From contig CAJUBG010000035.1 in the NCBI GenBank assembly GCA_910584575.1, forward strand, positions 1-38,122: 38,122 bases of DNA. The letters run 5' to 3'. This document shows, one piece after another, positions 25,487-34,246 of the stretch. The notes under the pieces were generated by a model. It was not told where the DNA came from. It ran no database searches and was given only the letters and a program-made list of their open reading frames with translations. The stretch is from an uncultured Dorea sp. Its GTDB lineage: Bacteria > Bacillota > Clostridia > Lachnospirales > Lachnospiraceae. The stretch's first letter is position 1. The number at the start of each line of letters is the position of its first letter. A program made the translations under genes and the position numbers.

Positions 25487-26836
25487 TTATAAGGAATTTA
25501 CAATCTCTTTAAACTTCTCTCCACGTACCTCATAGTTTGGAAACATTCCCCAGCTTGCGCAGGCAGGCGACAACAGCACCGCATCCCCCGCCTTTGCAAG
25601 AGCCGCCGCCCGAAGGACAGCCTCCTCAAACGTCTCTGCAAACTCATAATCTGTAAAGCCGCAGGAGAGCGCATCCTTTGCAATCTTCTCCCTGGTGGCG
25701 CCAACTAAAATCAGCTTCTTAACTTTACCGTCAAAACTCTTAATCCAATCCGTATACACAGAATCCTTATCATACCCGCCCCCAATCAATACGGTAGGGC
25801 GGTTCATGGCCTGGATTCCCTTGATAGCCGCGTCCGGATTAGTGCCCTTGGAGTCATTATAGAATACAACGCCGTTCTTCTCCGTCACATACTCAATCCG
25901 ATGCTCAACCCCTTTAAACGCCAGCACGCCTTTTCTGACTATATCCTGGGGCACGCCGTACACCAGGGCCATCGCCGCCGCCGCCATGACATTTTCATAG
26001 TTGTGAGTTCCCAGAAGGTTCAGCTCATCCACTTTGCAGAGCCGTACTTCTGTGCCGTTCCTGTAAATAATATTTCCATCCTCAAGATAGATGCCCTTTT
26101 CTAGTTTACGCCGGCTGCTGAAATATAGAACCTGCGCCCGTATATTTTCGCCAAATTCCCGTGTAATAGGGTCCTCATAGTTCAGGATACAGTAATCCTC
26201 CCCTGTCTGGTTCCTCGCAATATTCTTCTTCGCATTCACGTATGCTCCCATGGTGTGATGGCGGTTTAAATGATCCGGAGTAAAATTAAGAATGGCGCTG
26301 ACCTTGGGACGAAAATCTATGATTGTCTCCAACTGGAAGCTGCTCATCTCCGCAACCGTAACCGAAGCCTCATCCATCTCAGATACGGCAGTCGTATAGG
26401 GGTTGCCGATATTGCCCACCACAAAAGTCTTTTTGTAGTTTGCCATAATCTCGCCCAGTAAAGCCGTGGTGGTCGTCTTCCCGTTGGTTCCAGTAATGGC
26501 AAGCACATCTCCCTTTCCGGTCTCATAGGCAAGCTCTACCTCTCCTGTAATCAGTATCCCCTTCTTGCGCATCCGGTCCACAACCGGTAAATCCGTAGGA
26601 ACGCCCGGACTTAGGATGGCGATATCCAGAGTGTCATATAACTCCTCCTGAAACTCACCAAGCACAATCCTAGCCCTGCTGTCTGCCCCAAGCTTCCCCC
26701 TCAGGTCAGCTTCAGAGAGTTTCTCGTTGCCGTCATAGAGCGTCACAAGCGCCCCCTTTTCCTCCAACAGCTTCACCGCCCCGATTCCGCTGATTCCGCA
26801 GCCGAATACCAGAACCTTCTTCTTCGTTACTTCCAT
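25487..26836 (-). CDS. murD: UDP-N-acetylmuramoyl-L-alanine--D-glutamate ligase
   Basis: 449 residues. The N-terminal Rossmann part is KVLVFGCGISGIGAVKLLEEKG, the ATP loop is ITGTNGKTTTTALLGE near residue 112, and NFTPDHLNRHHTMGAYVNAK and YNDSKGTNPDA carry substrate and metal residues. SPACASWGMFPNYEVRGEKF near the end is typical for MurD. It adds D-glutamate in the cytoplasm during lipid II precursor synthesis. It lies 15 bases after mraY. Confidence 0.97.
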   Translation of the reverse strand: MEVTKKKVLVFGCGISGIGAVKLLEEKGALVTLYDGNEKLSEADLRGKLGADSRARIVLGEFQEELYDTLDIAILSPGVPTDLPVVDRMRKKGILITGEVELAYETGKGDVLAITGTNGKTTTTALLGEIMANYKKTFVVGNIGNPYTTAVSEMDEASVTVAEMSSFQLETIIDFRPKVSAILNFTPDHLNRHHTMGAYVNAKKNIARNQTGEDYCILNYEDPITREFGENIRAQVLYFSSRRKLEKGIYLEDGNIIYRNGTEVRLCKVDELNLLGTHNYENVMAAAAMALVYGVPQDIVRKGVLAFKGVEHRIEYVTEKNGVVFYNDSKGTNPDAAIKGIQAMNRPTVLIGGGYDKDSVYTDWIKSFDGKVKKLILVGATREKIAKDALSCGFTDYEFAETFEEAVLRAAALAKAGDAVLLSPACASWGMFPNYEVRGEKFKEIVNSL

Positions 26837-26851
26837 ATTACATGTCTCCTC

Positions 26852-27808
26852 CTACATAGCCATCAGCGCAATCAGGCAGAGCAGCGCGGTAATGATGGAG
26901 AATACCGCTACCACCCTTGTCTCTGACCATCCGCACAGCTCAAAATGATGATGTATCGGCGCCATCTTAAAGAAGCGCTTGCCGCCTGTCTTCTTAAAAT
27001 ATGTCACCTGTATCATAACCGACAATACTTCCACCAGATAGATTAGTCCCACAATAATGATGAAAATCGGCATCTGAAGCATATAAGCCGTGGACGCCAC
27101 AAACCCGCCCAAAGCAAGCGAGCCGGTATCCCCCATAAACACGCTGGCAGGATATACGTTAAACAGCAAAAAGCCAAGCAGCGCGCCCACCACGGCGCAG
27201 GTAATGGGCTCTATCCCACTCTTTGTCCCGATAGCCACCACCGTGAAAAATGTAGCCACCAGTACGGTCACGCTGGAGGCCAGGCCGTCCAGCCCGTCTG
27301 TAAAATTCACGCCGTTCACCGTCCCGATTACGGCGACAAACAGAAGCGGAATCGCAAGCCACCCTATGTTCCAATACTTTCCTCCTGTAAAGGGAACCAG
27401 CATGGCAAGGGAGACATCCGTAAACTTTATAATATAAAACGCGAATATTGCCGTCACCACAATCTGCAGAGCCATCTTCTGTTTCGGGAACAGGCCGTCC
27501 GAACGCTTCATCACCACCTTCAGATAGTCGTCCAGGAAACCAATCAGTCCAAAGCCAAGAGTCACAAACAGAATCGGGATGATCTTTGGATAATCCTTGA
27601 TGTAAATGACCGACGTGACCACCACGCTCAAAAGGATGATGACGCCTCCCATGGTAGGAGTACCCGCTTTCTTAAGGTGAGACTTCACTCCCTCCTCTCT
27701 CTCCGTCTGGCCCATCTTTAATTTTCTGAGCACAGGGATAATCAGCGGTCCCATCACCACGCTCAGCGCAAATGCAATCAGCACTGGAATCAAAACACTA
27801 TAATCCAT
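26852..27808 (-). CDS. mraY: Phospho-N-acetylmuramoyl-pentapeptide transferase MraY
   Basis: 318 residues, about ten membrane helices. KKAGTPTMGGVIIL near residue 46, GFLDDYLKV near residue 89, NFTDGLDGLASS near residue 170, FMGDTGSLALGG near residue 224 and the HHHFELCGWSE end carry the metal and uridine sites. It makes lipid I on the inner membrane face. The 63-base gap before it, after the upstream PBP gene, shows nothing notable. Confidence 0.98.
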   Translation of the reverse strand: MDYSVLIPVLIAFALSVVMGPLIIPVLRKLKMGQTEREEGVKSHLKKAGTPTMGGVIILLSVVVTSVIYIKDYPKIIPILFVTLGFGLIGFLDDYLKVVMKRSDGLFPKQKMALQIVVTAIFAFYIIKFTDVSLAMLVPFTGGKYWNIGWLAIPLLFVAVIGTVNGVNFTDGLDGLASSVTVLVATFFTVVAIGTKSGIEPITCAVVGALLGFLLFNVYPASVFMGDTGSLALGGFVASTAYMLQMPIFIIIVGLIYLVEVLSVMIQVTYFKKTGGKRFFKMAPIHHHFELCGWSETRVVAVFSIITALLCLIALMAM

Positions 27809-27871
27809 ACATCCACCTCTTTATCTCTTTCGTTAATAATTAATTTTAACTATCCTAGTATACTTCATTTC

Positions 27872-29596
27872 CTACTCTTTTTCAATGCCAAGATAGGGCA
27901 ATATGCTCTCAAATATATTCCGTACCACCGGCGCCGCAATGGTCCCCCCGTAATAGATGCCCTGGGGATTGTAGATGACGCACATACCAAGCACCTGAGG
28001 GTCGTCTGCCGGCGCGAAGCCGATAAAGGAAGAAATGTATTTGTTAGCGCTTCTGGGAAGGGTCTGCGATGTGGCAGTCTTGCCTCCGATGGAGTACCCT
28101 TCAATATACGCGTTTTTCCCTGAGCCCTCGGACACCACGCTCTCAAGCAGCATCCGCATGGTGGCTGAGGTTTCCGCTGAGACAATCCCCTTCTTCTCCT
28201 CATATTTAAACTCCTCCACCTCTTTCCCCTCAGAATCCAGTATACGCACGCCGAAATGGGGAGTCACCCTTCTCCCTCCGTTTATCAGGGCGCTGAAGGT
28301 GGTGGCCATCTGCATAGGGGTCACCTGAAAAGACTGTCCAAAACTCATGGTCGCCAACTCCACCAGCCCTACATTTTCCTTCTTGTGCATGATGGTGCCC
28401 GCCTCCCCCGGAAGATCCACTCCTGTCAAATCCATCAGCCCAAACTGCTGGAAATATTTATAGAAATTATCGGTTCCCAGGCGAAGTCCGATATCAATAA
28501 ACACTGGGTTGCAGGAATTCTGGATGCCCTGGACGAAATTCTCTCCCCCGTGGCCTCCTACCTTATGGCAGCGGATCTTCCGATCCTCCACCACCCGGTA
28601 GCCGGGACAGCTAAAGGTATCCTCAAGCCTGACCGCCCCTGCCTCCAGGCAGGCGGAGGCTGTGATAGCCTTGAAGGTAGAGCCTGGCTCATAGGTGTCG
28701 TTGATGCAGCCGTTCCTCCACATTTGGTTCAGCGCGTTCTGACGGTCCTCGTCCGACATGGAGGCGCTGTCTGCACCGGTGTTCAGGGTAAACGGGTCGT
28801 TGAGATTAAACTCCGGCACATTTACCATGGCAAGAATCTCACCGTTCTGGGGATTCATCAGCAGGATTCCCACTTTGTCCGCCTGCTTTTCCTCCATCAC
28901 CTTCTCCGCCATCTGCTGCGCGTACATCTGGATATTGTAATCCAGGCTGATTTGCAGCGTGTTACCCGCCACAGGCTCAACCCGATCCTCAGCCACGCCG
29001 TTTAACTCCACGCCCCTGGCGTCAGTGGTGGTCAGAATCGTCCCGTTCTTGCCCTTCAAATACTCCTCATACTTTACCTCCAGCCCGATGATTCCCTGAT
29101 TATCTCCGCCCGTAAAGCCAAGCACCTTGGAGGCAAGCTCATTATAAGGATAGTAGCGTTTAAAATCCTCGTCTACCTTCACGCCGTCTAACTCCATGTT
29201 ACGGATATTATCCCCTGTCTCCTTATCCACGTTGGTCTTGATTCTCTCCATAGAGGACACCTTCTCCACACGCCCTCTGACAGTCTCCTCGTCCATCCCA
29301 AGAGCCTCCGCCAGAGTTTTAATCACCTTCTCCGGCTCACGTATCTGGCTGTGAATCACGGATATCGTGCAGACCGTCTTGTTGGTGGCAAGCACCGTAC
29401 CGCGGGCGTCCAGAATCTCACCGCGGGCAGCCTTAATCTCCCGTTCCCTCTCATGGAGGTCCTCCGCCTTCTTCTGATAGTATTTTGCATCGAATACCAT
29501 CAGATACACAAGCCTTCCCACCAGAGCCAGGATAATTACGGCGGCGACGACGAATACGACCAGTATCTTCCTCTTATTATATGTTTTATTCTTCAT
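27872..29596 (-). CDS. Class B penicillin-binding protein, SpoVD/FtsI-like, with KTA motif
   Basis: 574 residues. There is one N-terminal membrane helix (about residues 9-33), a dimerisation domain with ARGEILDARGTVLATNKT, and a transpeptidase domain: EPGSTFKAI (active-site Ser and Lys), SCN in GIQNSCNPVF, and GGKTATSQ as the third motif. The third motif is KTA rather than KTG (Ala508), unlike the paralogue upstream. No PASTA domains. It cross-links peptidoglycan; position and similarity suggest either a division or a spore-cortex role (SpoVD-like). The ribosome site (GCGAGG) is part of the hairpin at 29605-29652. Confidence 0.88.
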   Translation of the reverse strand: MKNKTYNKRKILVVFVVAAVIILALVGRLVYLMVFDAKYYQKKAEDLHEREREIKAARGEILDARGTVLATNKTVCTISVIHSQIREPEKVIKTLAEALGMDEETVRGRVEKVSSMERIKTNVDKETGDNIRNMELDGVKVDEDFKRYYPYNELASKVLGFTGGDNQGIIGLEVKYEEYLKGKNGTILTTTDARGVELNGVAEDRVEPVAGNTLQISLDYNIQMYAQQMAEKVMEEKQADKVGILLMNPQNGEILAMVNVPEFNLNDPFTLNTGADSASMSDEDRQNALNQMWRNGCINDTYEPGSTFKAITASACLEAGAVRLEDTFSCPGYRVVEDRKIRCHKVGGHGGENFVQGIQNSCNPVFIDIGLRLGTDNFYKYFQQFGLMDLTGVDLPGEAGTIMHKKENVGLVELATMSFGQSFQVTPMQMATTFSALINGGRRVTPHFGVRILDSEGKEVEEFKYEEKKGIVSAETSATMRMLLESVVSEGSGKNAYIEGYSIGGKTATSQTLPRSANKYISSFIGFAPADDPQVLGMCVIYNPQGIYYGGTIAAPVVRNIFESILPYLGIEKE

Positions 29597-29604
29597 AATT
29601 CAAA

Positions 29605-29652
29605 AACCTCGCAAAAGCTGTTTGTATAATTTATTACTGCTTTTGCAAGGTT
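29605..29652 (-). promoter_or_regulatory. Hairpin between the two PBP genes covering the downstream ribosome site
   Basis: Minus strand: AACCTTGCAAAAGC pairs with GCTTTTGCGAGGTT over 14 positions (one G-T) around a 20-base AT-rich loop, followed by TTTTTG. It can act as a terminator or attenuator. The right arm includes GCGAGG, the ribosome site of the gene starting at 29596, so folding would also hide it. Confidence 0.6.
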
Positions 29653-29675
29653 ATGAATCCTATGTCCGAATATTC

Positions 29676-31529
29676 TTAGTTTACGGCCTCAGGCGCAACA
29701 TCGTTTGCCGCCTTCTCAATCCCAAGATATGGGAACACCTCCCTCATAATGTCAGCCGCAAGCTGAATCGCATAAGCGCATACCTCCTGCTTTGCCACAT
29801 TTGGCTCGTCCACGATTACATAGACCATTACCTGAGGATTCTCCTGAGGCGCGTACCCGATAAAGGACAATAGATAATTATTGGCCGAACGGGGCAGCTT
29901 CTCCGCTGTTCCCGTCTTTCCCCCCAGGTCGTACCCCTCGATTGCCGCGGATTTGCCGGTTCCCTCCTCCACAACCCCAAGCATATAATCCTTGAGGATG
30001 TCGCTGGTTTCCTTGGAAACGGTCTTTCTAAGCACAACGGGATTCTTATTCTCCACCAGGTCGCCGTTTTCATCCCAGATCTGCTTCACAACGCGGGGCT
30101 TATAGTAGTCTCCCCCATTTATCAGGGAGCAAAAAGACGCGCCAAGCTGCACCATGGTGGTATTAAAATTCTGTCCAAAAGCATTCGTCGCCAGACTGGC
30201 GGAATCCATGTTCTCGGAATCATAGAGAATTCCCGTAGATTCCCTTGGCAGGTCAATTCCGGTGGACTCCCCGAAGCCGAACAACTCCTGGTATCTGCTG
30301 AATTCCTCTTTGCCTAAGCTCTGCCCAATCTGCATCAGCGCCACATTGCAGGAATTCTCAAGAGCCTGCTTCAAGGTCTGGGAGCCGTGGCCGCTTCTGT
30401 TGTTACAGTGGATATCATGGTCGCCCACATGAAGCATTCCTCCACAGGAATAACTCTCTCCCCCTGTCAGTATACCCGTCTCCAGTCCCGCCGCTATGGT
30501 AAAGGGCTTGAAGGTAGAGCCCGGCTCATAAGGCTCGCTGACACAGAAATTATTCCATAGCTCGTTATATTTTTCAACCTTCTCCTCCTCCGACATGGCC
30601 TCAATAGCTTCCGCCGGATAGTACCTGGTCAAATCCCTGGGCTGGTTCAAATCAAAATTCGGATAGGAGGCTTGCGCCAGAATCTCACCGTTCTGGGGAT
30701 TCATGATTAGCACCGCCGTATTCTTGCTGCCCTCCCCCGGCCTTGCCTCATTCTTGTGGGCCTCGTTAAATGCAAGGATGTGCTTCTCCACAATATTCTG
30801 CACCTGAAGGTCAATGGTGGAAACCACTGTGTTTCCTGTGGTCGGCTCTTTGACCGTACGTTCAAATGTGGAATCCTCGTCCAGATACCCGTATTCCTTG
30901 CCGTCCGTCCCATTCAGAATCGAATTGTAGGACGCCTCAATCCCACAGCTTCCCACATTTCCATTCACCGTAAACCCTATCACGTCGCTGGCTAAGGTAT
31001 TGTAGGGATATTTACGGATATAGTCGTCCTCCAGCCAGATTCCCCTGACATTCGGGTAATTCTCCTCGTCCGCGTCAATCGCCTCAAAAGCCTGGGCTGT
31101 GGCGTAGTCCACGCCTTTTCTCAGGATACTGTAACGGCTTGACGGCTTTTCCTCCATAATCTGGCGCACCGCGGCCTCCTCGATTCCGAAGCAGTCCCGA
31201 AGGGCGGCTATGGTAGGCTCAATATAGTCCTCGTCGCTTAACATATACTGGACGTCCAGGATTACATTGTAAACCCGTTCGCTGGTGGCGATCTTCGTAC
31301 CGTTACGGTCCACAATGTCGCCTCTCTTAAACGGAATCGTCCTGCTGTCATACTGCTGCCTGTCAAGCACGATCTTGGTATAGTCCGAGCCGTTGGAGGC
31401 ATTGATATAAGTAATCCTTCCCACTAAGATAACAAAAGCCAGTATAATCGTCACAAACAATAATACCAGCTTTTTCTGCATGAATTTTGTAAATTTTGTC
31501 CGCAATAAACTCTTTGTATTCTTTGCCAT
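29676..31529 (-). CDS. Class B penicillin-binding protein 2 (FtsI-like)
   Basis: 617 residues. One N-terminal membrane helix (about residues 20-42), then IPFKRGDIVDRNGTKIATS. The transpeptidase motifs are EPGSTFKPFT (Ser-x-x-Lys), SCN in ALENSCNVAL, and canonical GGKTGTAEKLPRS. This is the expected septal transpeptidase partner of FtsW. The ATG follows AGGGGTG, which overlaps the TAG of ftsL. The paralogue downstream probably arose by duplication: both proteins share the same order and a YLGIEK end. Confidence 0.92.
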   Translation of the reverse strand: MAKNTKSLLRTKFTKFMQKKLVLLFVTIILAFVILVGRITYINASNGSDYTKIVLDRQQYDSRTIPFKRGDIVDRNGTKIATSERVYNVILDVQYMLSDEDYIEPTIAALRDCFGIEEAAVRQIMEEKPSSRYSILRKGVDYATAQAFEAIDADEENYPNVRGIWLEDDYIRKYPYNTLASDVIGFTVNGNVGSCGIEASYNSILNGTDGKEYGYLDEDSTFERTVKEPTTGNTVVSTIDLQVQNIVEKHILAFNEAHKNEARPGEGSKNTAVLIMNPQNGEILAQASYPNFDLNQPRDLTRYYPAEAIEAMSEEEKVEKYNELWNNFCVSEPYEPGSTFKPFTIAAGLETGILTGGESYSCGGMLHVGDHDIHCNNRSGHGSQTLKQALENSCNVALMQIGQSLGKEEFSRYQELFGFGESTGIDLPRESTGILYDSENMDSASLATNAFGQNFNTTMVQLGASFCSLINGGDYYKPRVVKQIWDENGDLVENKNPVVLRKTVSKETSDILKDYMLGVVEEGTGKSAAIEGYDLGGKTGTAEKLPRSANNYLLSFIGYAPQENPQVMVYVIVDEPNVAKQEVCAYAIQLAADIMREVFPYLGIEKAANDVAPEAVN

Positions 31530-31538
31530 GTCACACCC

Positions 31539-32069
31539 CTATCTGCTGCGTTTGTCTGACTGGGCAAGCACACCGTCATCGGGAATTTCTTCAAACTGCC
31601 TGACATAATCCGTAGCCGGATTGTCATATTCCACAATCTGCTCAGGAGAAGCATAAACCATGCCCAGTTGGTTCTGGGCGCGTTCCCTGATCTCGTCAAG
31701 ATTCACAGAATCCATCACAGCATTATAACTGGCATTATTTTTTTCTCTTAAATTCGCCAACTCCTCCTGCATGGCTGTGATGTTCTTCGAGCGATCCGTG
31801 ATGCGCGACTGAAGCTTCACATAGTTCACACACACAATGACCGCTGTGACTGCCGCCACAGTAAGGAAAATCACATAGGCGGAATTCATATGAAGCGCCT
31901 GTTTCCGGTTCTTTAAAACCTGCTTGCTGACCTTTTTCTTTGGTCTTTCAGGTGACTGCTCACGGTATCTCGGCTCCACCTCTACCGCCACGTTCCCGTA
32001 GACATACGGTGTCTGGTTTCCCCGTCTTCTGTACTGCTGCCCATGATTGGCACGATTCTTTGCTGCCAT
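31539..32069 (-). CDS. ftsL: Cell division protein FtsL-like
   Basis: About 176 residues. The basic N-terminal 60 residues are followed by one membrane helix (about 64-86, ending VCVNYVKLQSRI) and an outer coiled coil (ITAMQEELANLREKNNASYN) with NLDEIRERAQNQLGMVYA, the usual FtsL/DivIC end. FtsL works with DivIB and DivIC to activate septal synthesis. The ATG at 32069 has GGGGTG 6 bases upstream; the frame opens at a GTG at 32078 that overlaps that site. Position between rsmH and a PBP gene is diagnostic. Confidence 0.88.
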   Translation of the reverse strand: MAAKNRANHGQQYRRRGNQTPYVYGNVAVEVEPRYREQSPERPKKKVSKQVLKNRKQALHMNSAYVIFLTVAAVTAVIVCVNYVKLQSRITDRSKNITAMQEELANLREKNNASYNAVMDSVNLDEIRERAQNQLGMVYASPEQIVEYDNPATDYVRQFEEIPDDGVLAQSDKRSR

Positions 32070-32108
32070 GTAAGTCACCCCTTCCCGTCAAATCTCCTGC
32101 CTCTTTTG

Positions 32109-33044
32109 TTATACCCGTTCAAAGATCCTAAGCTTCGCACTCTTTGCGCGGCTGTTTTCCTTTAATTCCTCCTCGTCCGGTAAAATCGGCTTTTTAGTAA
32201 CAATACTCCCCTTTGAGACTTTCCCGCATACACATACCGGAAAATCCGACGGACAGGTGCATGGATGCTCATTCTTCTTAAAAGCGCTCTTTACAATCCT
32301 GTCCTCCAGCGAGTGGAACGTTATGATACATAACCTCCCTCCCGGCTTTAACAAATCGATCATGTCGTCCAATGAATCCCGCAAGACCTCCAATTCTCGA
32401 TTCAGCTCAATGCGGATCGCCTGAAACGTCCGCTTCGCCGGATGTCCCGACTTCTTCTGAAACTTCATCGGTATGGCCCGTCTTATAATCTCAGTCAATT
32501 GGCCCGTCGTCTCGATTGGCGCTCTCCCGCGCTCGATTACGATATGTCTGGCGATATTCTTCGCAAACTTATCCTCCCCGTAATCACGAATTACACGGTA
32601 AAGCTCTTTTTCTTCATAGTCATTGACAATGTCTCTGGCCGTCATCTTCTGCCTGGTGTCCATCCTCATATCCAGCGGCGCGTCCTCCCGGTATGAAAAC
32701 CCCCGTTCTGCCGTGTCCAACTGGTAGGACGATACGCCCAGGTCAAGGATAATCCCGTCAACCTTATCAATTCCTAATTCATGGAGTCTCGACTTCATAT
32801 CACAATAGTTACTCCTGACTATGGTGACCTTCTCCCCGAAGTCTTTCAGTCGAATACCTGCCGCCTTGATGGCAGCGGCATCCTGGTCTATTCCTACAAT
32901 ACTCCCCTTTGGTCCCAGACGCTTACACACCTCAAGGCTGTGACCGCCTCCTCCCAGTGTGCCATCCACATAGACGCCGTCTGGTTTGATGGATAACCCA
33001 TCGATTGTCTCCTGTAACAATACTGATCTGTGCTCGAATTCCAT
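32109..33044 (-). CDS. rsmH: 16S rRNA (cytosine1402-N4)-methyltransferase RsmH
   Basis: 311 residues. The start HRSVLLQETIDGLSIKPDGV, the SAM loop DGTLGGGGHSLEV near residue 28, LDLGVSSYQLDTAERGFSYR near residue 100 and the C-terminal ITFHSLEDRIVKSAFK are all conserved. It methylates C1402 in the ribosomal P site. It lies 15 bases after mraZ with GAGAGGAT before the ATG. Confidence 0.98.
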   Translation of the reverse strand: MEFEHRSVLLQETIDGLSIKPDGVYVDGTLGGGGHSLEVCKRLGPKGSIVGIDQDAAAIKAAGIRLKDFGEKVTIVRSNYCDMKSRLHELGIDKVDGIILDLGVSSYQLDTAERGFSYREDAPLDMRMDTRQKMTARDIVNDYEEKELYRVIRDYGEDKFAKNIARHIVIERGRAPIETTGQLTEIIRRAIPMKFQKKSGHPAKRTFQAIRIELNRELEVLRDSLDDMIDLLKPGGRLCIITFHSLEDRIVKSAFKKNEHPCTCPSDFPVCVCGKVSKGSIVTKKPILPDEEELKENSRAKSAKLRIFERV

Positions 33045-33059
33045 ATCCTCTCCCTCTTA

Positions 33060-33500
33060 TCAGATACTAAATCCGCCAGCTTCCATATCGGATGCAATAT
33101 CCTCAATGTTTTCTTCCAATTCAGCATTCTTCGCATCCCATCTCGCCTTGTCCCAAATCTCGGCACGCTTCCCCATACCGATAAATACTACCTCTTTTTC
33201 CAGATATGCAAATTCTCTCAAGGTAGAAGGTATTAATGTCCTTCCCTGCTTGTCCAGCTCTCCCTCTACTGCGCTTCCCTGGAAAAAGTGGGCAAGGTCG
33301 CGGGCTTTCTTGTCAGTCGTAGTAGGTAGTTTGTTAAGCTTGTCTTCAAAGATGTTCCATTCCTTCTCTGGGTATACATACAGGCACTTCTCCATTCCTT
33401 TGGTTATGAAGAAATTCTCCCCTAGATCTTCACGAAACTTCGCAGGAATGATCAATCTGCCCTTGGTATCTATATTATGGCTATACTCCCCCCTTAACAT
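33060..33500 (-). CDS. mraZ: Transcriptional regulator MraZ
   Basis: 146 residues with two SpoVT/AbrB-like repeats: MLRGEYSHNIDTKGRLIIPA and the second with GELDKQGRTLIPSTLREFA. MraZ forms a ring and binds short direct repeats in its own promoter to control the division cluster. The ATG at 33500 (MLRGEYSH) is preceded by AAGGTG; the frame opens at a GTG at 33512. The five GTGG boxes upstream fit autoregulation. Confidence 0.97.
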   Translation of the reverse strand: MLRGEYSHNIDTKGRLIIPAKFREDLGENFFITKGMEKCLYVYPEKEWNIFEDKLNKLPTTTDKKARDLAHFFQGSAVEGELDKQGRTLIPSTLREFAYLEKEVVFIGMGKRAEIWDKARWDAKNAELEENIEDIASDMEAGGFSI

Positions 33501-33528
33501 GTATGAACACACCTTCTTCCAAGTGGCA

Positions 33529-33573
33529 CCACTTTATCACCACTTTGTTCCACTTTCTACCACTCTCTACCAC
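33529..33573 (-). promoter_or_regulatory. MraZ operator: five GTGG boxes
   Basis: CCAC on the plus strand (GTGG in the transcript) occurs at 33529, 33540, 33550, 33560 and 33570, that is every 10-11 bases, mostly as AAGTGG. Regular short boxes at one-turn spacing next to the promoter are the known MraZ-binding pattern. They cover the region just after the predicted transcription start. Confidence 0.8.
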
Positions 33574-33581
33574 TTGAACTC

Positions 33582-33610
33582 ATTGTAAACTACTTTTTTG
33601 ACTATTTCAA
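33582..33610 (-). promoter_or_regulatory. mraZ/division cluster promoter
   Basis: Minus strand: -35 TTGAAA (33605-33610), spacer 17, -10 TACAAT (33582-33587). The start is expected near 33575, in the first GTGG box. Confidence 0.75.
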
Positions 33611-33722
33611 CCCCTTTTTGATTTTTTGGGAATTTGCACAAAAATGAAAAATCTGCTCTCGAACTGCTGTTTACGCCCAAAAAACGGACGCCGTAACTCC
33701 TATTTTACGGCGCAAAAAAAGG

Positions 33723-33819
33723 GGGACTGTTCCACTAAACATAAGATGTACAAGATATCGTATCCTCTAAAAACAAATCTGCAATATCTTGTAATTCTCT
33801 TGCTTAATGCAACAGTCCC
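33723..33819 (-). repeat. 97-bp nested palindrome, possible terminator or small MITE
   Basis: The ends GGGACTGTT (33723-33731) and AACAGTCCC (33811-33819) are inverted repeats, and TACAAGATAT/ATATCTTGTA (33749-33758, 33784-33793) is a perfect inner pair. The whole arms of about 36 bases are imperfect inverted copies. On the minus strand the structure is followed by CCTTTTTTT, so it can end transcripts of the small gene at 33931. The rest of the 33611-33930 gap holds only a short dyad (GCCGTAA/TTACGGC near 33690-33710). Confidence 0.6.
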
Positions 33820-33930
33820 TTACTATTCTAATACACTTTTGGACGGAGTTCACCCTTCTCACTCTGGCGGACAAAGTCCGCCCCCTTGTGTGGGCACGTA
33901 TGAAAGTATGCCTTTGGCAGCTTCAAGACG

Positions 33931-34185
33931 TTACTGCGCTGACCCGTTCACCTTCTCAAGCTCAGTCGCCATTCCAACCAAAGCAGAATAATCAAGCTGT
34001 GCCTCCTGCTGCGGCTTTCTGGCCTCATAGGCTCCATACGCAGAATAACCGATCCATCCAATCAGCACGGCCCCTACTACCACAACCGCACACTTCCGAA
34101 GGGCGTTCTGGGCCTTCTCCTTCTTCATATTCTTCTTGCGGTTCGCTTTTTCCTGTTTATATTTATCAACCTTTTCCTGACTCAT
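33931..34185 (-). CDS. Small single-pass membrane protein, unknown function
   Basis: 84 residues from the ATG at 34185 (MSQEKVDKYKQEKANRKKNM). A highly basic N-terminal half is followed by one membrane helix (KCAVVVVGAVLIGWIGYSAYGAYEA in pieces) and a short outer tail. The frame is open to 34260, with other starts at 34227; GGAG is 12 bases before 34185. I do not recognise a named family. It directly follows the DegV gene and probably shares its transcript. Confidence 0.65.
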   Translation of the reverse strand: MSQEKVDKYKQEKANRKKNMKKEKAQNALRKCAVVVVGAVLIGWIGYSAYGAYEARKPQQEAQLDYSALVGMATELEKVNGSAQ

Positions 34186-34246
34186 GTTCTCTGATGTCTC
34201 CTTCTCCTTCTGATATCCGCAATTCATTCTACCACAAATCAGAAAA

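Noticed and set aside
33690..33720. GCCGTAA/TTACGGC dyad as a terminator
   Set aside because: On the plus strand it is followed by A not T, and on the minus strand the T-run precedes it.
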